Source of the DNA: Streptococcus ovis DSM 16829
GTDB taxonomy: Bacteria > Bacillota > Bacilli > Lactobacillales > Streptococcaceae
DNA: 64,000 nt
Assembly (NCBI RefSeq): GCF_000380125.1
Contig: NZ_KB904581.1
Location: 52,381-116,380 of the forward strand
Direction: 5' to 3'
Positions 1 to 9,731 of the stretch are shown here, in pieces; within the stretch, counting starts at the first letter, position 1; every line of letters starts with the position of its first letter. The notes beneath the pieces are model-generated. The model was given only the letters and a program-made list of their open reading frames with translations, was not told where the DNA came from and did no database searches. The translations under genes and the position numbers were made by a program.

Positions 1-550
1 TATTCAGACCAAATCCTATCACTTCACGAGCGCCGTCGACGAGTAAGATATCATTGCGGTACTCTTCTTTCCATAAATCATTCCACTGTTCAGGAGCTTC
101 CTTGACCATGGTTGTATTATAGACAATGCCTAGTGTACCCCAAAAATATGGAATAGAGTATAGATTACCTGGATCAAAACTCTTGTCCATAAATTCAGGA
201 CTGATGTTTTCAAGTCCTTTTATCTTTGACTTATCCAGAGGAATAAGCAGATCCTCTTTGATCATCTTATCAATCATGTAATCACTTGGGACAGCAAGGT
301 CATAAGTGGTACCACCTTGTTCAATCTTGGTGTACATAGCTTCGTTGGAATCAAAGGTTTCGTACTGAACTTTTATCCCTGTTTCTTCAGTAAATTTCTT
401 TAACAACTCAGGGTCAATGTAGTCTCCCCAATTGTAGATTACTAATTTGTCACTAGAGCCACCACTTTGTTGGCGCATCCCTAGAGCTGTCAATGAGAGA
501 ATCACTACAATCAGTATTATACCTGCTAAAAATGAATATAATCTACGCAT
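1..550 (-). CDS. potD: Spermidine/putrescine-binding protein PotD (3' end outside window)
   Basis: Substrate-binding subunit of the polyamine ABC importer. About 183 N-terminal residues are visible on the minus strand; the gene continues past the left edge. It starts MRRLYSFLAGIILIVVILSL, a basic n-region with one hydrophobic segment that acts as signal or membrane anchor, followed by a periplasmic-binding-type domain (LVIYNWGDYIDPELLKKF, then a YDLAVPSDYM stretch typical of PotD). The ATG at 548-550 overlaps the end of potC by 8 bp, so it is translated as the last gene of potABCD. The identity is secure from the N-terminus and gene order; the missing C-terminus cannot be judged. Confidence 0.93.
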   Translation of the reverse strand, partial: MRRLYSFLAGIILIVVILSLTALGMRQQSGGSSDKLVIYNWGDYIDPELLKKFTEETGIKVQYETFDSNEAMYTKIEQGGTTYDLAVPSDYMIDKMIKEDLLIPLDKSKIKGLENISPEFMDKSFDPGNLYSIPYFWGTLGIVYNTTMVKEAPEQWNDLWKEEYRNDILLVDGAREVIGFGLN

Positions 551-1319
551 TATTGCCCTCCCTCTCTTGTGAAATAAAGTAATAGCCAATCACGAGTAGA
601 ATACTAAAGAGAAAGACAATAGTAGAAAGAGCATTGATTTCTAAAGAAATTCCTTGTCTTGCCCGTGAGTAAATTTCAACAGAAAGTGTCGAGAAGCTAT
701 TTCCTGTTACAAAGAAGGTCACAGCAAAATCATCTAGTGAATAGGTAAATGCCATAAAGTAACCTGCGATGATTCCTGGTGTCAGATAGGGAAGCATCAC
801 TTCTCGCATCATCTGAAGACGCGTTGCACCCAAATCATAAGCTGCATTGACCATATCTTGATTCATTTCCTTCAAGCGTGGCAATACCATCAGCACCACA
901 ATCGGAATTGAGAAGGCTACATGACCAAGCAACACAGAGACAAAGCCTAATTGAAAACCAAGAAAGGTGAATAAAATCAAGAAACTAGCACCAATCATAA
1001 CATCAGGCGCAACCATGAGGACGCTATTGGCAGAAAGCAACATATTTTGACGATGTTGACTGGTTTGGTGGATAAACATAGCGCCAAATGTTCCGATTAC
1101 CGTCGCAATCAAGCTAGATAAAAAGGCCAAGAAGAAAGTTTCTACCAGAATCAACATGAGACGAGAATCCCCAAACATAGTAGCGTAGTGCTCAAAGGTG
1201 AGTTTCGTGAATTGATTCATATCCCCACCAGCATTGAAGGAATAGAAAATCAGGTAGAAAATCGGGATATACAAAATCAAAAATACAATGGCGAGATAGA
1301 GATTTGCAAATTTTTTCAT
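543..1319 (-). CDS. potC: Polyamine ABC transporter permease PotC
   Basis: Second inner-membrane permease of the spermidine/putrescine importer, 258 aa, with about six hydrophobic segments. The cytoplasmic EAA loop that docks on the ATPase is visible as NAAYDLGATRLQMMREVMLPYLTPGI at roughly residues 158-183. The length is normal for PotC. It begins 2 bp after the potB stop region and overlaps potD, so the four genes are translationally coupled. The ATG is followed by a basic KKF and then the first membrane helix, which supports this start. Confidence 0.95.
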   Translation of the reverse strand: MKKFANLYLAIVFLILYIPIFYLIFYSFNAGGDMNQFTKLTFEHYATMFGDSRLMLILVETFFLAFLSSLIATVIGTFGAMFIHQTSQHRQNMLLSANSVLMVAPDVMIGASFLILFTFLGFQLGFVSVLLGHVAFSIPIVVLMVLPRLKEMNQDMVNAAYDLGATRLQMMREVMLPYLTPGIIAGYFMAFTYSLDDFAVTFFVTGNSFSTLSVEIYSRARQGISLEINALSTIVFLFSILLVIGYYFISQEREGNNA

Positions 1320-1321
1320 CT

Positions 1322-2122
1322 TTACCCCTCCTTCCGTCTTTCACGCGTAACCCAAATGGTCAAGACCATGACGGCTATCAGGATTACACCAATGGTTGAA
1401 CCCATTCCCTTATTTTGCGTTGTGAGGAAATGTTGCTCAATAGCGGTTCCCAGAGTAATGACACGGTTCCCACCAATCAAACGCGTCAACATAAAAAGGC
1501 TCAAACTTGGGATAAAGACTGATTGAACACCAGAACGGACACCATTGAGAGACAGAGGTAAAATCACCTTCGTAAAAGTCTGGCGCTCAGTTGCCCCAAG
1601 ATCACGGCTGGCATTGATAAGATTGCTATCAATATCGTCCAAGGCGTTAAAAATCGGTAAAATCATGAAAGGCAATTCAATATAACTAGCAACAAAAATG
1701 AAAGAAAAATCTGTAAAGAGGATTTGCTGTGGTCCCACTCCGATAAAGGAGAGAAAGCTATTAATACCCCCTTGTTGACCAAAAATCCCCATGAAGGCAT
1801 AGGCTTTGAGCAAGAGATTGATCCAGGTCGGCAAGACAATCAGCATGAGCCAAAGTTGTTTGTGCTTTAATCGTGTCAAAAATAAGGCTGTAGGATAGCT
1901 GATAAGTAACGTGACTAAGGTAATAATTCCAGCATAAAAGACTGAATTAAAACTCATTCGGAGGTAGGTCCATGAACTAAAGAAAATCCGATAGTTTTCA
2001 AGTGTCAATTTCCCTTCGATATTGAGCATTGACTGAATGACAATCAGGACAACAGGCACCAGTACGAAAAGGAAAAGCCAAAGTAAGTAGGGGATTGAAA
2101 AGAGATTAGAGGTTTTCTTCAT
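1322..2122 (-). CDS. potB: Polyamine ABC transporter permease PotB
   Basis: First permease of the polyamine importer, 266 aa, about six membrane segments, with the EAA motif [20 protein letters not shown] near the middle of the second half. The frame is open seven codons further upstream, but the ATG at 2120-2122 is preceded by GAGGAGGAAAGAA, an almost perfect Shine-Dalgarno site at good spacing, and it opens with MKKTSN followed by a helix, so I place the start there. This start overlaps the end of potA by 17 bp, which fits coupled translation within potABCD. Confidence 0.93.
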   Translation of the reverse strand: MKKTSNLFSIPYLLWLFLFVLVPVVLIVIQSMLNIEGKLTLENYRIFFSSWTYLRMSFNSVFYAGIITLVTLLISYPTALFLTRLKHKQLWLMLIVLPTWINLLLKAYAFMGIFGQQGGINSFLSFIGVGPQQILFTDFSFIFVASYIELPFMILPIFNALDDIDSNLINASRDLGATERQTFTKVILPLSLNGVRSGVQSVFIPSLSLFMLTRLIGGNRVITLGTAIEQHFLTTQNKGMGSTIGVILIAVMVLTIWVTRERRKEG

Positions 2123-3260
2123 TTCTTTCCTCCTCAATGGCATTGATCAAGCCATCTTCAACCTCTTCAACTTCTACATATTCTTCAATACGGGCGTCAA
2201 ATTCTTCTTCTGTTTCATTGAGACGCATAATGTGGATGTCTTCTGGTGTGAAGTCTAAACCAACCACCTCACCTTCGATAGCCTTACGAGTTGAATGAAT
2301 CATCCATTCATTTCCAAGTTCGTCGTAGGCAATAATTTCGTAATGGACACCACGGAAGAGCTGCGTATCGACAGTTACTTGTAACTTACCTTCTTCAGGC
2401 AATGTAATTTGTAAATCTTCTGGACGAATAACAACTTCAACTGGCTCATTCGGACGCATCCCACCATCAACCGCTTCAAAGCGTTTGCCATTGAACTCGA
2501 CCAAGTAGTCTTCAATCATGGTTCCAGAAAGAATATTGGATTCACCGATAAATGTGGCTACAAAGTGGTTGATCGGCTCATCGTAAATATCAACAGGTGT
2601 ACCAGACTGGACAATTTCACCGTCGTTCATGACGAAAATCCAGTCACTCATCGCAAGGGCCTCTTCTTGGTCATGGGTGACAAAGACAAAAGTGATACCA
2701 AGACGTTGTTGCAACTCACGCAATTCATATTGCATTTCTGTCCGTAATTTTAAGTCCAAGGCTGAGAGGGGTTCATCCAAGAGGACCACACGGGGTTGGT
2801 TGATAATGGCACGCGCGATGGCCACCCGTTGGCGTTGACCACCTGATAATTTTTGGATAGAACGATTTTCAAATCCTTCTAAACGTACCATTTTGAGGGC
2901 TTCTGTGACACGTTGTTGAAGTTCAGCCTTCTCAACTTTTCGCAATTTTAAGGGAAATGCCACATTTTCAAACACCGTCATGTGCGGGAAAAGGGCATAG
3001 GACTGAAAGACGGTATGCACATCTCGTTTGTTGGTTGGCACATCATTGATGCGTTCCCCATCAAGATAAATGTCACCAGTCGTTGCATCTAAGAGACCCG
3101 CAATAATGTTTAAAATTGTAGATTTCCCAGATCCAGACGCACCAAGAAGCGTATAAAATTTCCCTTCTTCCAGTTCAAAGTTAATATTTTTAAGGACAGT
3201 CGTTCCGCTGTCTTCAAATACTTTGGAAACACCCTTAAATTCGATAATTGGTTTTTTCAA
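2106..3260 (-). CDS. potA: Polyamine ABC transporter ATPase PotA
   Basis: ATP-binding subunit of the polyamine importer, 384 aa. Walker A is GASGSGKST at residues 40-48, the signature is [14 protein letters not shown], Walker B is [12 protein letters not shown], and a C-terminal TOBE-like regulatory domain follows ([15 protein letters not shown]). An acidic tail closes the protein. The start codon is TTG at 3258-3260 with AGAAGGAA upstream; a nearby ATG at 3265-3267 is out of frame. It is the first gene of the pot operon and lies 144 bp after murB, an order common in streptococci. Confidence 0.95.
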   Translation of the reverse strand: MKKPIIEFKGVSKVFEDSGTTVLKNINFELEEGKFYTLLGASGSGKSTILNIIAGLLDATTGDIYLDGERINDVPTNKRDVHTVFQSYALFPHMTVFENVAFPLKLRKVEKAELQQRVTEALKMVRLEGFENRSIQKLSGGQRQRVAIARAIINQPRVVLLDEPLSALDLKLRTEMQYELRELQQRLGITFVFVTHDQEEALAMSDWIFVMNDGEIVQSGTPVDIYDEPINHFVATFIGESNILSGTMIEDYLVEFNGKRFEAVDGGMRPNEPVEVVIRPEDLQITLPEEGKLQVTVDTQLFRGVHYEIIAYDELGNEWMIHSTRKAIEGEVVGLDFTPEDIHIMRLNETEEEFDARIEEYVEVEEVEDGLINAIEEERNEENL

Positions 3261-3404
3261 TTCTCATAAATTCCTTCTGATATGTAAATTACAGATTAAG
3301 GCTCTGTTAGGCCTAAGCTACCTCTAGGATAATAAACTTGTCCTCCTTACTACCTGAAACGATAGGCTTCACCCCCCTTACTAGTTTTTCCAGTCACCTG
3401 ATGA

Positions 3405-4307
3405 CTAAAAATCACCTAAAATTCTTACTTCACGTTCTAGCTTAATGCCAGAATTTTCTTCTACTTTTTGAATCACATCAGCAATGAGATTTTCATAATC
3501 CTTCGCAGTACCATTGTCTACGTTCACCATAAATCCAGCGTGTTTTTGTGATACTTCCACGCCACCGACACGGTACCCTTTGAGACCTGCTTCCATGATG
3601 AGCTGACCAGCAAAATGACCCACAGGTCGCTTGAAGACTGAGCCACATGACGGATATTCTAGTGGCTGTTTCAGCTGTCTAAGGTGTGTTAAACGGTCCA
3701 TTTCTTGTTGGATGGTCATATGATTCCCAGGCTTCAGGGCAAATTTAGCTGACAGAACGATAGCCCCATTTTCTTGCAGAATAGAAGAACGGTATCCAAA
3801 ACGCAATTCTCTTGCATCTAGGGTCAACATATGCCCTGATGGTGACAAGACCTGTGCGGACACGAGGATATGTGCAATTTCTCCACCGTAGGCGCCAGCA
3901 TTCATAAAGACAGCACCACCAACAGAACCTGGAATACCACAGGCAAATTCAAAACCAGTGAGGGAATGGTGAAGGGCAACGCGAGTCGTCTCAATCAAAT
4001 TGGCACCTGCTTCTGCTTCAATGGTATAGCCAGAAACCATGACAGAATTTAGTTTGTCCATCCGAATGACAAAACCACGAATTCCACCATCACGCACAAT
4101 GATATTGCTCGAATTTCCTAATACCATCCAGTTGATGCCTTCGCGATTGGCAAATTCAACGATGCGTACAATCTCATAGCGATTTCTTGGAAAAGCCAAG
4201 TAGTCCACTGGTCCACCAACCTTGGTATAAGTATAAGCATTCAAAGGCTCGTCAAAGCGAATATCAATACCTTCTAGTTCAGTTCTAATTTTTTCTTTCA
4301 TAAGCAT
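3405..4307 (-). CDS. murB: UDP-N-acetylenolpyruvoylglucosamine reductase MurB
   Basis: Reduces UDP-GlcNAc-enolpyruvate to UDP-MurNAc in cytoplasmic peptidoglycan precursor synthesis; FAD enzyme. About 300 aa. The FAD-binding signature [20 protein letters not shown] and the catalytic-serine segment [11 protein letters not shown] are visible, as is the C-terminal [12 protein letters not shown] typical of the family. Two ATGs compete (4305-4307 and 4299-4301, MLMKEK or MKEK), neither with a strong ribosome site; the longer is given. A TATAAT at 4334-4339 on the minus strand is a likely -10 box. potABCD follows. Confidence 0.95.
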   Translation of the reverse strand: MLMKEKIRTELEGIDIRFDEPLNAYTYTKVGGPVDYLAFPRNRYEIVRIVEFANREGINWMVLGNSSNIIVRDGGIRGFVIRMDKLNSVMVSGYTIEAEAGANLIETTRVALHHSLTGFEFACGIPGSVGGAVFMNAGAYGGEIAHILVSAQVLSPSGHMLTLDARELRFGYRSSILQENGAIVLSAKFALKPGNHMTIQQEMDRLTHLRQLKQPLEYPSCGSVFKRPVGHFAGQLIMEAGLKGYRVGGVEVSQKHAGFMVNVDNGTAKDYENLIADVIQKVEENSGIKLEREVRILGDF

Positions 4308-4421
4308 CTCATTTCAAAATATAAATACAGCCCATTATATCAAAAAAATCATGATTATTCTAGACCTACTCCCGTGAAAATAAGCCTCTGAACAATCACG
4401 ATAATGAAAAATGAATGATTT

Positions 4422-4940
4422 CTACGGTTCTAGTCCACAAGCATGGTACATTTTCTCAATGCAAGAAGCCTTACTAGCCATATAACCATCAATATCAGAT
4501 GGAAACTGTGTTGCAGCTCTCTCTTTAACCAAACTATATTCCTTGACTGCTTCAGGATGCATTCTCAAATAATTTCGAAACGTCAGGTGTCGGTGCAATT
4601 CCTGAGAGTCAGGAGAGCAGACATACAGATGATGCAGAGGCCAATCCGTTCGGGGCTCATATCGAAAAGCTTCACGTCCTTCGATTCCTAAATTCCCCTC
4701 ATGTTGGTAACCTACCTCCGCCAATTTTTGGACTATTTGTCCAAGAGCAGCTTCGTCTGACATGACGACATCAATATCAATGATTGGTTTAGCAGATAAG
4801 CCTTCAACGGCTGTACTTCCCACATGCTCGATTGATAAAATCCAAGGCCCCACAAGAGCGTCAATCATCTGTTTGAGCTGTAAAAAGTCTTCTTTCCAAC
4901 TAGATTGGTAAGGCAGGACAATCACTTTCTCTGTCCTCAT
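4422..4940 (-). CDS. GrpB family protein (UPF0157), predicted nucleotidyltransferase fold
   Basis: 172 aa. The family signature is clear: VLPYQSSWKEDF near the N-terminus, then IEHVGSTAVEGLSAKPIIDI, which in this fold carries the GS and paired acidic residues of the nucleotidyltransferase superfamily, and a late HLTFRNYLRMHPEAVKEYS helix. The molecular substrate is not established for this family. It begins 3 bp downstream of the thrB stop codon and probably shares the hom-thrB transcript. The family call is sure; any enzymatic role is inference. Confidence 0.85.
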   Translation of the reverse strand: MRTEKVIVLPYQSSWKEDFLQLKQMIDALVGPWILSIEHVGSTAVEGLSAKPIIDIDVVMSDEAALGQIVQKLAEVGYQHEGNLGIEGREAFRYEPRTDWPLHHLYVCSPDSQELHRHLTFRNYLRMHPEAVKEYSLVKERAATQFPSDIDGYMASKASCIEKMYHACGLEP

Positions 4941-4943
4941 ACG

Positions 4944-5807
4944 CTACTCCTCCACTCGAACCCCTTGCTTGTCAACTTCTAACAGTTGAATTTCACCTAC
5001 TAGGTTTTCTTGTTCTATGCGTGCAACGATTTCTGGAGCCAGTTCTCTTGGTGCCAAGACCATGACAGTTGGACCAGCACCAGAAAGGTAAGTCGCATAA
5101 GCGCCCAATTCATGACTAATCTGCTTGATTGGATAAAACTCCTTCACCAATTTTTGGCGAAATTGCTCATGGAACATATCTGATTCAATCGCTTTTCCAG
5201 CTGTGACCATATCCCCTTTCAAGAGAGCAGCAACAGCCACATTAGCAATCGAACTAGCTGCAACTGACTTTTTATAAGAGAGTTGGTTTGGGAGTACACC
5301 ACGACTGTCACTCGTACGTAGCTGATACTCAGGAATAAAGGCAATAATGGCAGTCTCAGGAAAATCAGCAAGAACAGCTACCACCCGTTTATTGACATAA
5401 CTTGCGACAACCAGATTTCCGTAGATTGCAGGCGCAACATTATCAGGATGTCCCTCTATTTCGGTAGCAATGTTCAATTTTTCCTCTGGAGACAGCTGTA
5501 AATTTGCCAGCTGATTGGCCAATTCAATCCCAGCCACAATAACGGAGCTGGATGATCCAAGACCACGGGCCAAAGGGACATCACTGGTCATTCGAATATG
5601 ATGTGGTTGTAGATCCGCTACCACCTTCAAAGCAGTTTTAATCAGTAAATTACGCTCATCTGACGGCACAAATTCCAAGTCATGTTCAACAAACCAGCTA
5701 TCACTTTGTTGAATAACTTCGACTGTGAGATATTTTGATAAGGCCACACCAACAGAATCAAAACCTGGTCCAATATTTGCTGATGTTGCAGGTACGGTAA
5801 TCTTCAT
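4944..5807 (-). CDS. thrB: Homoserine kinase ThrB
   Basis: Phosphorylates homoserine to O-phosphohomoserine for threonine synthesis; GHMP kinase, 287 aa. The N-terminal [20 protein letters not shown] and the glycine-serine ATP loop [17 protein letters not shown] (residues about 79-95) are diagnostic, as is the late [13 protein letters not shown] motif. It starts 1 bp after the hom stop, giving a tight hom-thrB pair. No threonine synthase gene (thrC) is present in the window. Confidence 0.96.
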   Translation of the reverse strand: MKITVPATSANIGPGFDSVGVALSKYLTVEVIQQSDSWFVEHDLEFVPSDERNLLIKTALKVVADLQPHHIRMTSDVPLARGLGSSSSVIVAGIELANQLANLQLSPEEKLNIATEIEGHPDNVAPAIYGNLVVASYVNKRVVAVLADFPETAIIAFIPEYQLRTSDSRGVLPNQLSYKKSVAASSIANVAVAALLKGDMVTAGKAIESDMFHEQFRQKLVKEFYPIKQISHELGAYATYLSGAGPTVMVLAPRELAPEIVARIEQENLVGEIQLLEVDKQGVRVEE

Positions 5808-5808
5808 C

Positions 5809-7095
5809 TTAGGCTCCCAATACTTTAAAGGTATTCAAGATACGGAATTCAGCAGATTCTGTTAATTTCGCTGAAACCTGGTCTAATTGTGCCTTGCTCA
5901 TCACATCTGTCACTACCACAAAGCGTGTAGTCTCTTCTTCTGAAGTTGGTTGCACGATTTGCTTGAAAGAAACTTGCTCAGAGTTGAATAACTCCACCAA
6001 GCGAAGAAGGTTTTCACTGGTCTTGTCAGCTTCAATAGAGAAATAATAAGCACTCTTGACATCTTCAGGAGCTGCCAATTGAACAGGACGAGAAAACTCA
6101 TTAAATGCCTTGCCAACTGTTCGGTCTTTCAAACGACGAACAATCCGAATAATGTCAGCTACTACACTGGTAGCAGTCGGTTTTTGACCAGCTCCAGGTC
6201 CGTAGAACATGGATTCACCAATACCAATTGACTCCACAAATACCGCATTCATCACACCATTGATGCTCGCAAGCGGATGGTTTTTCGGCAAGAATGTTGG
6301 CGATACCTCAGCAGATAGACCAGACCTTGTTTCCTGAATATCCCCCACTAACTTAATCACATATCCTAATTTTTGGGCAACTGCCACGTCTTCTGGAGTA
6401 ATACCAGAAATGCCCTTGTGGGCTACATTCTCAAAATCAATGGTCATACCAAAGGCGAATTGACTCAAAATGACTGCCTTATAGGCAGCATCAATCCCTT
6501 CTACATCGTTGGTCGGATCTGATTCAGCATAACCTAATTCTTGCGCTGTTTTCAAAGCATCTTCGTAAGTCCAACCTTCATCAACCATCTTGGTCATCAT
6601 GAAGTTAGAGGTACCATTTAAAACGCCTAATACACGGGTAATCTTATCCGATGCAAACGAATTGACCAAAGTTCGAAGAATAGGAATACCTCCTGCAACA
6701 GCTGCTTCATAGTAGAGCGACACGCCATTATCTGAAGCAACTTGACGTAATTCAGACCCATGCACAGCAAGTAAATCCTTATTGGCTGTGACCACGTGTT
6801 TTCCAGCTTGCAAAGCTCTCGTAATAAAGGTCTTCGCTGGTTCAATTCGTCCCATCAATTCCACCACGATGGCAATCTCTGAATCATCGAGAATCTCATT
6901 CACATCTGTTACAAAATGATAGTCATGTCCAGCTGCACGAAGTCGAGATTCTTCTTCTTCATTGCGAACCAATACTTTCGCTACGACAATTTCATCTTGA
7001 GCTGCCTGCACAATTTTTTCTGTGTTTTCTTTCAATAAAAAGGGAACACCACTGGCAACCGTTCCAAATCCTAATAACGCAATCTTGACTGTCAT
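5809..7095 (-). CDS. hom: Homoserine dehydrogenase
   Basis: NAD(P)-dependent reduction of aspartate semialdehyde to homoserine, 428 aa. N-terminal Rossmann motif [12 protein letters not shown], the catalytic-domain signature [13 protein letters not shown] with downstream [23 protein letters not shown], and a C-terminal ACT-like regulatory domain (residues about 350-425, [14 protein letters not shown]). The frame is open six codons further upstream, but AAAGGAG five bases before the ATG at 7093-7095 fixes the start. Its substrate comes from asd, encoded about 16 kb away. The ACT domain suggests feedback control by threonine. Confidence 0.95.
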   Translation of the reverse strand: MTVKIALLGFGTVASGVPFLLKENTEKIVQAAQDEIVVAKVLVRNEEEESRLRAAGHDYHFVTDVNEILDDSEIAIVVELMGRIEPAKTFITRALQAGKHVVTANKDLLAVHGSELRQVASDNGVSLYYEAAVAGGIPILRTLVNSFASDKITRVLGVLNGTSNFMMTKMVDEGWTYEDALKTAQELGYAESDPTNDVEGIDAAYKAVILSQFAFGMTIDFENVAHKGISGITPEDVAVAQKLGYVIKLVGDIQETRSGLSAEVSPTFLPKNHPLASINGVMNAVFVESIGIGESMFYGPGAGQKPTATSVVADIIRIVRRLKDRTVGKAFNEFSRPVQLAAPEDVKSAYYFSIEADKTSENLLRLVELFNSEQVSFKQIVQPTSEEETTRFVVVTDVMSKAQLDQVSAKLTESAEFRILNTFKVLGA

Positions 7096-7125
7096 AACGA
7101 CTCCTTTTAACAACTATTTTTTATC

Positions 7126-7155
7126 ATTATACCAAATTTTCAGAATACTTTGCAA
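7126..7155 (-). promoter_or_regulatory. Promoter of hom-thrB
   Basis: On the minus strand TTGCAA (7150-7155), an 18-bp spacer, then TATAAT (7126-7131), about 30 bp ahead of the hom start. It stands back to back with the promoter of the polysaccharide deacetylase. Confidence 0.65.
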
Positions 7156-7163
7156 AGAAAGTT

Positions 7164-7172
7164 TGTTATAAT
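7164..7172 (+). promoter_or_regulatory. Extended -10 promoter of the deacetylase gene
   Basis: TGT followed by TATAAT (7167-7172) on the plus strand, 30 bp before the ATG, with AAAGGAG as ribosome site. No good -35 at 17 bp; the TG extension may compensate. Confidence 0.6.
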
Positions 7173-7201
7173 AGTGTAGAAAACAAACAAAGGAGAATAT
7201 C

Positions 7202-8170
7202 ATGTCAGCTAAAAGAAGTCGTACTGCACACCGAAGAGGAAAACGGAGAAAACAACAACGCAATATCATCGCTTTGATTCTGGCACTGCTCTTACTTATC
7301 AGCGGAGGCATTTATCTAGCACAAACAGGAGCCCTGTCAAATCTCTTATCTCCTTCTACTTCTAATACAGCAACGCCCCAAAAGAAACAGTCCTCTGAAA
7401 CGATGACAAGTCAAGCAGAGACAACTGCCACTAGTGAAGTAAAAACCGAAGATCCAACTGCAATGGAAATTGTCTGGGAGAAACAAGAAGCGCCCGTCAA
7501 ACTTCCTATCTTGATGTACCATGCTATCCATGTCATGGCACCTGAAGAAGAGGCTAATGCAAATCTAATCGTTGATCCAACTACATTTGAAAGTCATCTT
7601 AAAGCCCTTCAAGAAGCAGGCTATTACGCTGTAACTCCTGAAGAAGCTTATAAGATTTTAACTGAAAACGTCTTGCCAAAAGACAAAAAAGTCGTCTGGT
7701 TGACGTTTGATGACAGCCTTTGGGACTTCTACGATATCGCGTATCCAATATTAAAACAATACCAAATGCATGCTACTAACAATGTCATCACAGGCACTGT
7801 CGGAAACGAAGGAAACTTGACATTAGATGAGATGAAAGAAATGAAGGAAAACGGCATATCCCTTCAAGGACATACCGTGAATCATCCATCGTTGGAAGCA
7901 ACTGATCCAGCCGTACAAGCGGCTGAATTGACCGATTCCAAGTCATATTTGGATAGCAATTTAGGACAGGATACGATTTCCTTGGCTTATCCTTCTGGAA
8001 GTTATTCAACAGATACGATTTCACTTGCTGAACAAGCGAAATATAAGATGGCAACAACAACCAACGAAGGGATCGCCACTGCTGCTGATGGCCTTCTCAC
8101 TCTCAAGCGCGTCCGCATTTTACCAACAACCACGCCTGAAATTTTATTACAAACCATTACGACTGAGTAA
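7202..8170 (+). CDS. Membrane-anchored polysaccharide deacetylase (NodB domain)
   Basis: 322 aa. A very basic N-terminus (residues 1-20) precedes one membrane helix at about 22-42, then a Ser/Thr-rich linker to about 95, then a NodB-type carbohydrate esterase domain outside the cell. Motif 1 is VVWLTFDDS (the DD pair includes the metal ligand), motif 2 is GHTVNHPSLE with the HxxxH metal ligands, and SLAYPSGSY resembles motif 3. It should deacetylate a cell-wall or capsule N-acetyl sugar; the actual substrate cannot be read from sequence. It is shorter than peptidoglycan deacetylase PgdA and lacks PgdA's extra domains. Single-gene unit with a strong terminator. Confidence 0.85.
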   Translation: MSAKRSRTAHRRGKRRKQQRNIIALILALLLLISGGIYLAQTGALSNLLSPSTSNTATPQKKQSSETMTSQAETTATSEVKTEDPTAMEIVWEKQEAPVKLPILMYHAIHVMAPEEEANANLIVDPTTFESHLKALQEAGYYAVTPEEAYKILTENVLPKDKKVVWLTFDDSLWDFYDIAYPILKQYQMHATNNVITGTVGNEGNLTLDEMKEMKENGISLQGHTVNHPSLEATDPAVQAAELTDSKSYLDSNLGQDTISLAYPSGSYSTDTISLAEQAKYKMATTTNEGIATAADGLLTLKRVRILPTTTPEILLQTITTE

Positions 8171-8176
8171 ACGAAA

Positions 8177-8210
8177 AAATCAGCTCCGATGTAAAAGTCG
8201 GAGCTGATTT
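8177..8210. terminator. Bidirectional intrinsic terminator
   Basis: Perfect 13-bp stem (AAATCAGCTCCGA and its complement) with an 8-base loop, A-rich on one side and T-rich on the other. It sits between converging genes and overlaps the last base of the minus-strand gene. Confidence 0.85.
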
Positions 8211-8605
8211 TATCTTTTAGTTTCAATTGTTAAATTATAGGTATTCTCTTGAAGAAAATGCAAGGCATTTGGGAAAAAGGCTAATCGCGTACGAAGAATG
8301 AAACAGTCTCCGTTTTGGACATCTATACTCGCAGCTAAAGGTTTCATCGGTTCCTTCATCTGCTCCCAATCACTAACAGTATCGCCATCTGCTAGAAGAA
8401 ATAGCTGAAAATGCGTCAGTAAATCTGCTTGCAACAAGGCCTTTTCTAATTCTTGAGTTGACATAGGACGAGGAAATGAGTTTCCAAACCGCACATACCA
8501 TAACTGATCCTTTTCTTGATGAAAGACTAGGCGCAAACACTTCCTCACAAAAGCTAGCTGGTCATTCTCCTTTGAATAATCTGCCTGAAAACGTATTTCG
8601 AGCAT
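8210..8605 (-). CDS. Conserved hypothetical protein
   Basis: 131 aa, soluble, no signal or membrane segment, no motif I recognise. It begins MLEIRFQADYSKENDQLAFV. The frame opens seven codons earlier, but AGGAGGGTGAAG directly before the ATG at 8603-8605 decides the start. It is a lone minus-strand gene converging on the deacetylase and sharing its terminator. Composition and codon use look like its neighbours. No function can be proposed. Confidence 0.6.
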   Translation of the reverse strand: MLEIRFQADYSKENDQLAFVRKCLRLVFHQEKDQLWYVRFGNSFPRPMSTQELEKALLQADLLTHFQLFLLADGDTVSDWEQMKEPMKPLAASIDVQNGDCFILRTRLAFFPNALHFLQENTYNLTIETKR

Positions 8606-8738
8606 CTTCACCCTCCTCTTATCCATTCATCCTATTATACCATGTTTTGAAAAGCATGACAGCATCGGATTTTTAAAACAAACAGCTGTCTGATGGTCAG
8701 AAAAAATGTGGAACTCAGTGCATATGTCAGATTTTTTC

Positions 8739-9596
8739 TTATTTGACTAAAATCACCTGAGTGCGAATACCGTCCGTATCTTCCATCAAGAAAGTATTTT
8801 CTCCTTCTTCAATGATCATCATTTGATAGAGTCGAGACTTCTTCAGTGATGCTTGAAAGAAAATCTTATCGGACATTTCAATCGTCAGGTGATTCAATCC
8901 TGGCAAACTAGCCGACCGTTTGTCCAAGTATGGACCAGCCCACTGATTAAAAGCGAGATGGTGATGGTAGTTGCCAGATGCAATCCAAGATGCTGAAGGA
9001 ACAGAAAACTTATCACCAAGCTGAAATATCTTCTGATACAGCTGAGACAAAGCCAATGCATTCTTCACACTCAAGTGTACATGTCCTACTATGGTTCCCT
9101 CTGGTAATTTGAATGAGGTATTGGAATCATCCAAGGCTTCTTCTAGAATCGCATTTGCATCTAATTCTTCAGTCATTCCAATGATACGACCATCCTCACG
9201 AATATCCCACTCTTCCACAGCTTTATCGCGATAAATTTCAATCCCATTTCCTTCAAGATCATCTAAATAAATGGCCTCACTATAACCATGGTCTGCACCC
9301 CCAGTTAAACGCACACCAGTTTGCAATAAATGCCTCAAACTAGCACCTAGAGCAGATCGACTCGGAACAAGAATGGCAGTATGATAGAGGCCGTAATTCT
9401 TTTCAGCAGGCAAATCTGTTTGAATAAGCCGCACGAGAACTTCACCACTTCCTGAAATTCCAAGTGAAACTTCATTCTCATCTTGTTTTAAAATTGTGAG
9501 ACCGATGATCTGGCTGTAGAAATTGGCTTGGGCATTTACATCATGCACATTTAGCACGACCTCACTTAGTCGAATAGTTGAATTGTATGGGTACAT
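8739..9596 (-). CDS. Two-domain VOC (glyoxalase/extradiol dioxygenase-like) protein
   Basis: 285 aa made of two vicinal-oxygen-chelate halves. The first half starts LSEVVLNVHDVNAQANFYSQIIGL and contains GLYHTAILVPSR and NGIEIYRD; the second starts VGHVHLSVKNALALSQLYQKI and contains NYHHHLAFNQW and LNHLTIEM. The metal ligands expected of this fold (His at strand 1, His mid-domain, Glu late) are plausible: H180 region, HHH near 219, and NGIEIY. The layout resembles CatE-type proteins of Bacilli linked to quinone or catechol detoxification. Substrate not determinable. Good ribosome site (CAGGAGGAAA). Confidence 0.8.
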   Translation of the reverse strand: MYPYNSTIRLSEVVLNVHDVNAQANFYSQIIGLTILKQDENEVSLGISGSGEVLVRLIQTDLPAEKNYGLYHTAILVPSRSALGASLRHLLQTGVRLTGGADHGYSEAIYLDDLEGNGIEIYRDKAVEEWDIREDGRIIGMTEELDANAILEEALDDSNTSFKLPEGTIVGHVHLSVKNALALSQLYQKIFQLGDKFSVPSASWIASGNYHHHLAFNQWAGPYLDKRSASLPGLNHLTIEMSDKIFFQASLKKSRLYQMMIIEEGENTFLMEDTDGIRTQVILVK

Positions 9597-9629
9597 CGTC
9601 TTATTTCCTCCTGAAATAGTGTTGACCCA

Positions 9630-9658
9630 ATTATAACTATATAGTGATAAAATAACAA
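9630..9658 (-). promoter_or_regulatory. Promoter of the VOC gene with palindromic spacer
   Basis: Minus strand TTGTTA (9653-9658), 17-bp spacer, TATAAT (9630-9635). The spacer holds the perfect 10-bp palindrome ACTATATAGT (9638-9647), a possible repressor site; no regulator is assigned. Confidence 0.6.
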
Positions 9659-9731
9659 AGATTTTGTTTGACCAGTACTATTCCGTTACCAAAAGACCGA
9701 AAAACCTGAGTCAGTGCCCAGGTTTAACTCA

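Noticed and set aside
1188-1526. 112-aa plus-strand open frame over potC/potB
   Set aside because: It is a shadow of two certain minus-strand genes, has no ribosome site and no family-like sequence.
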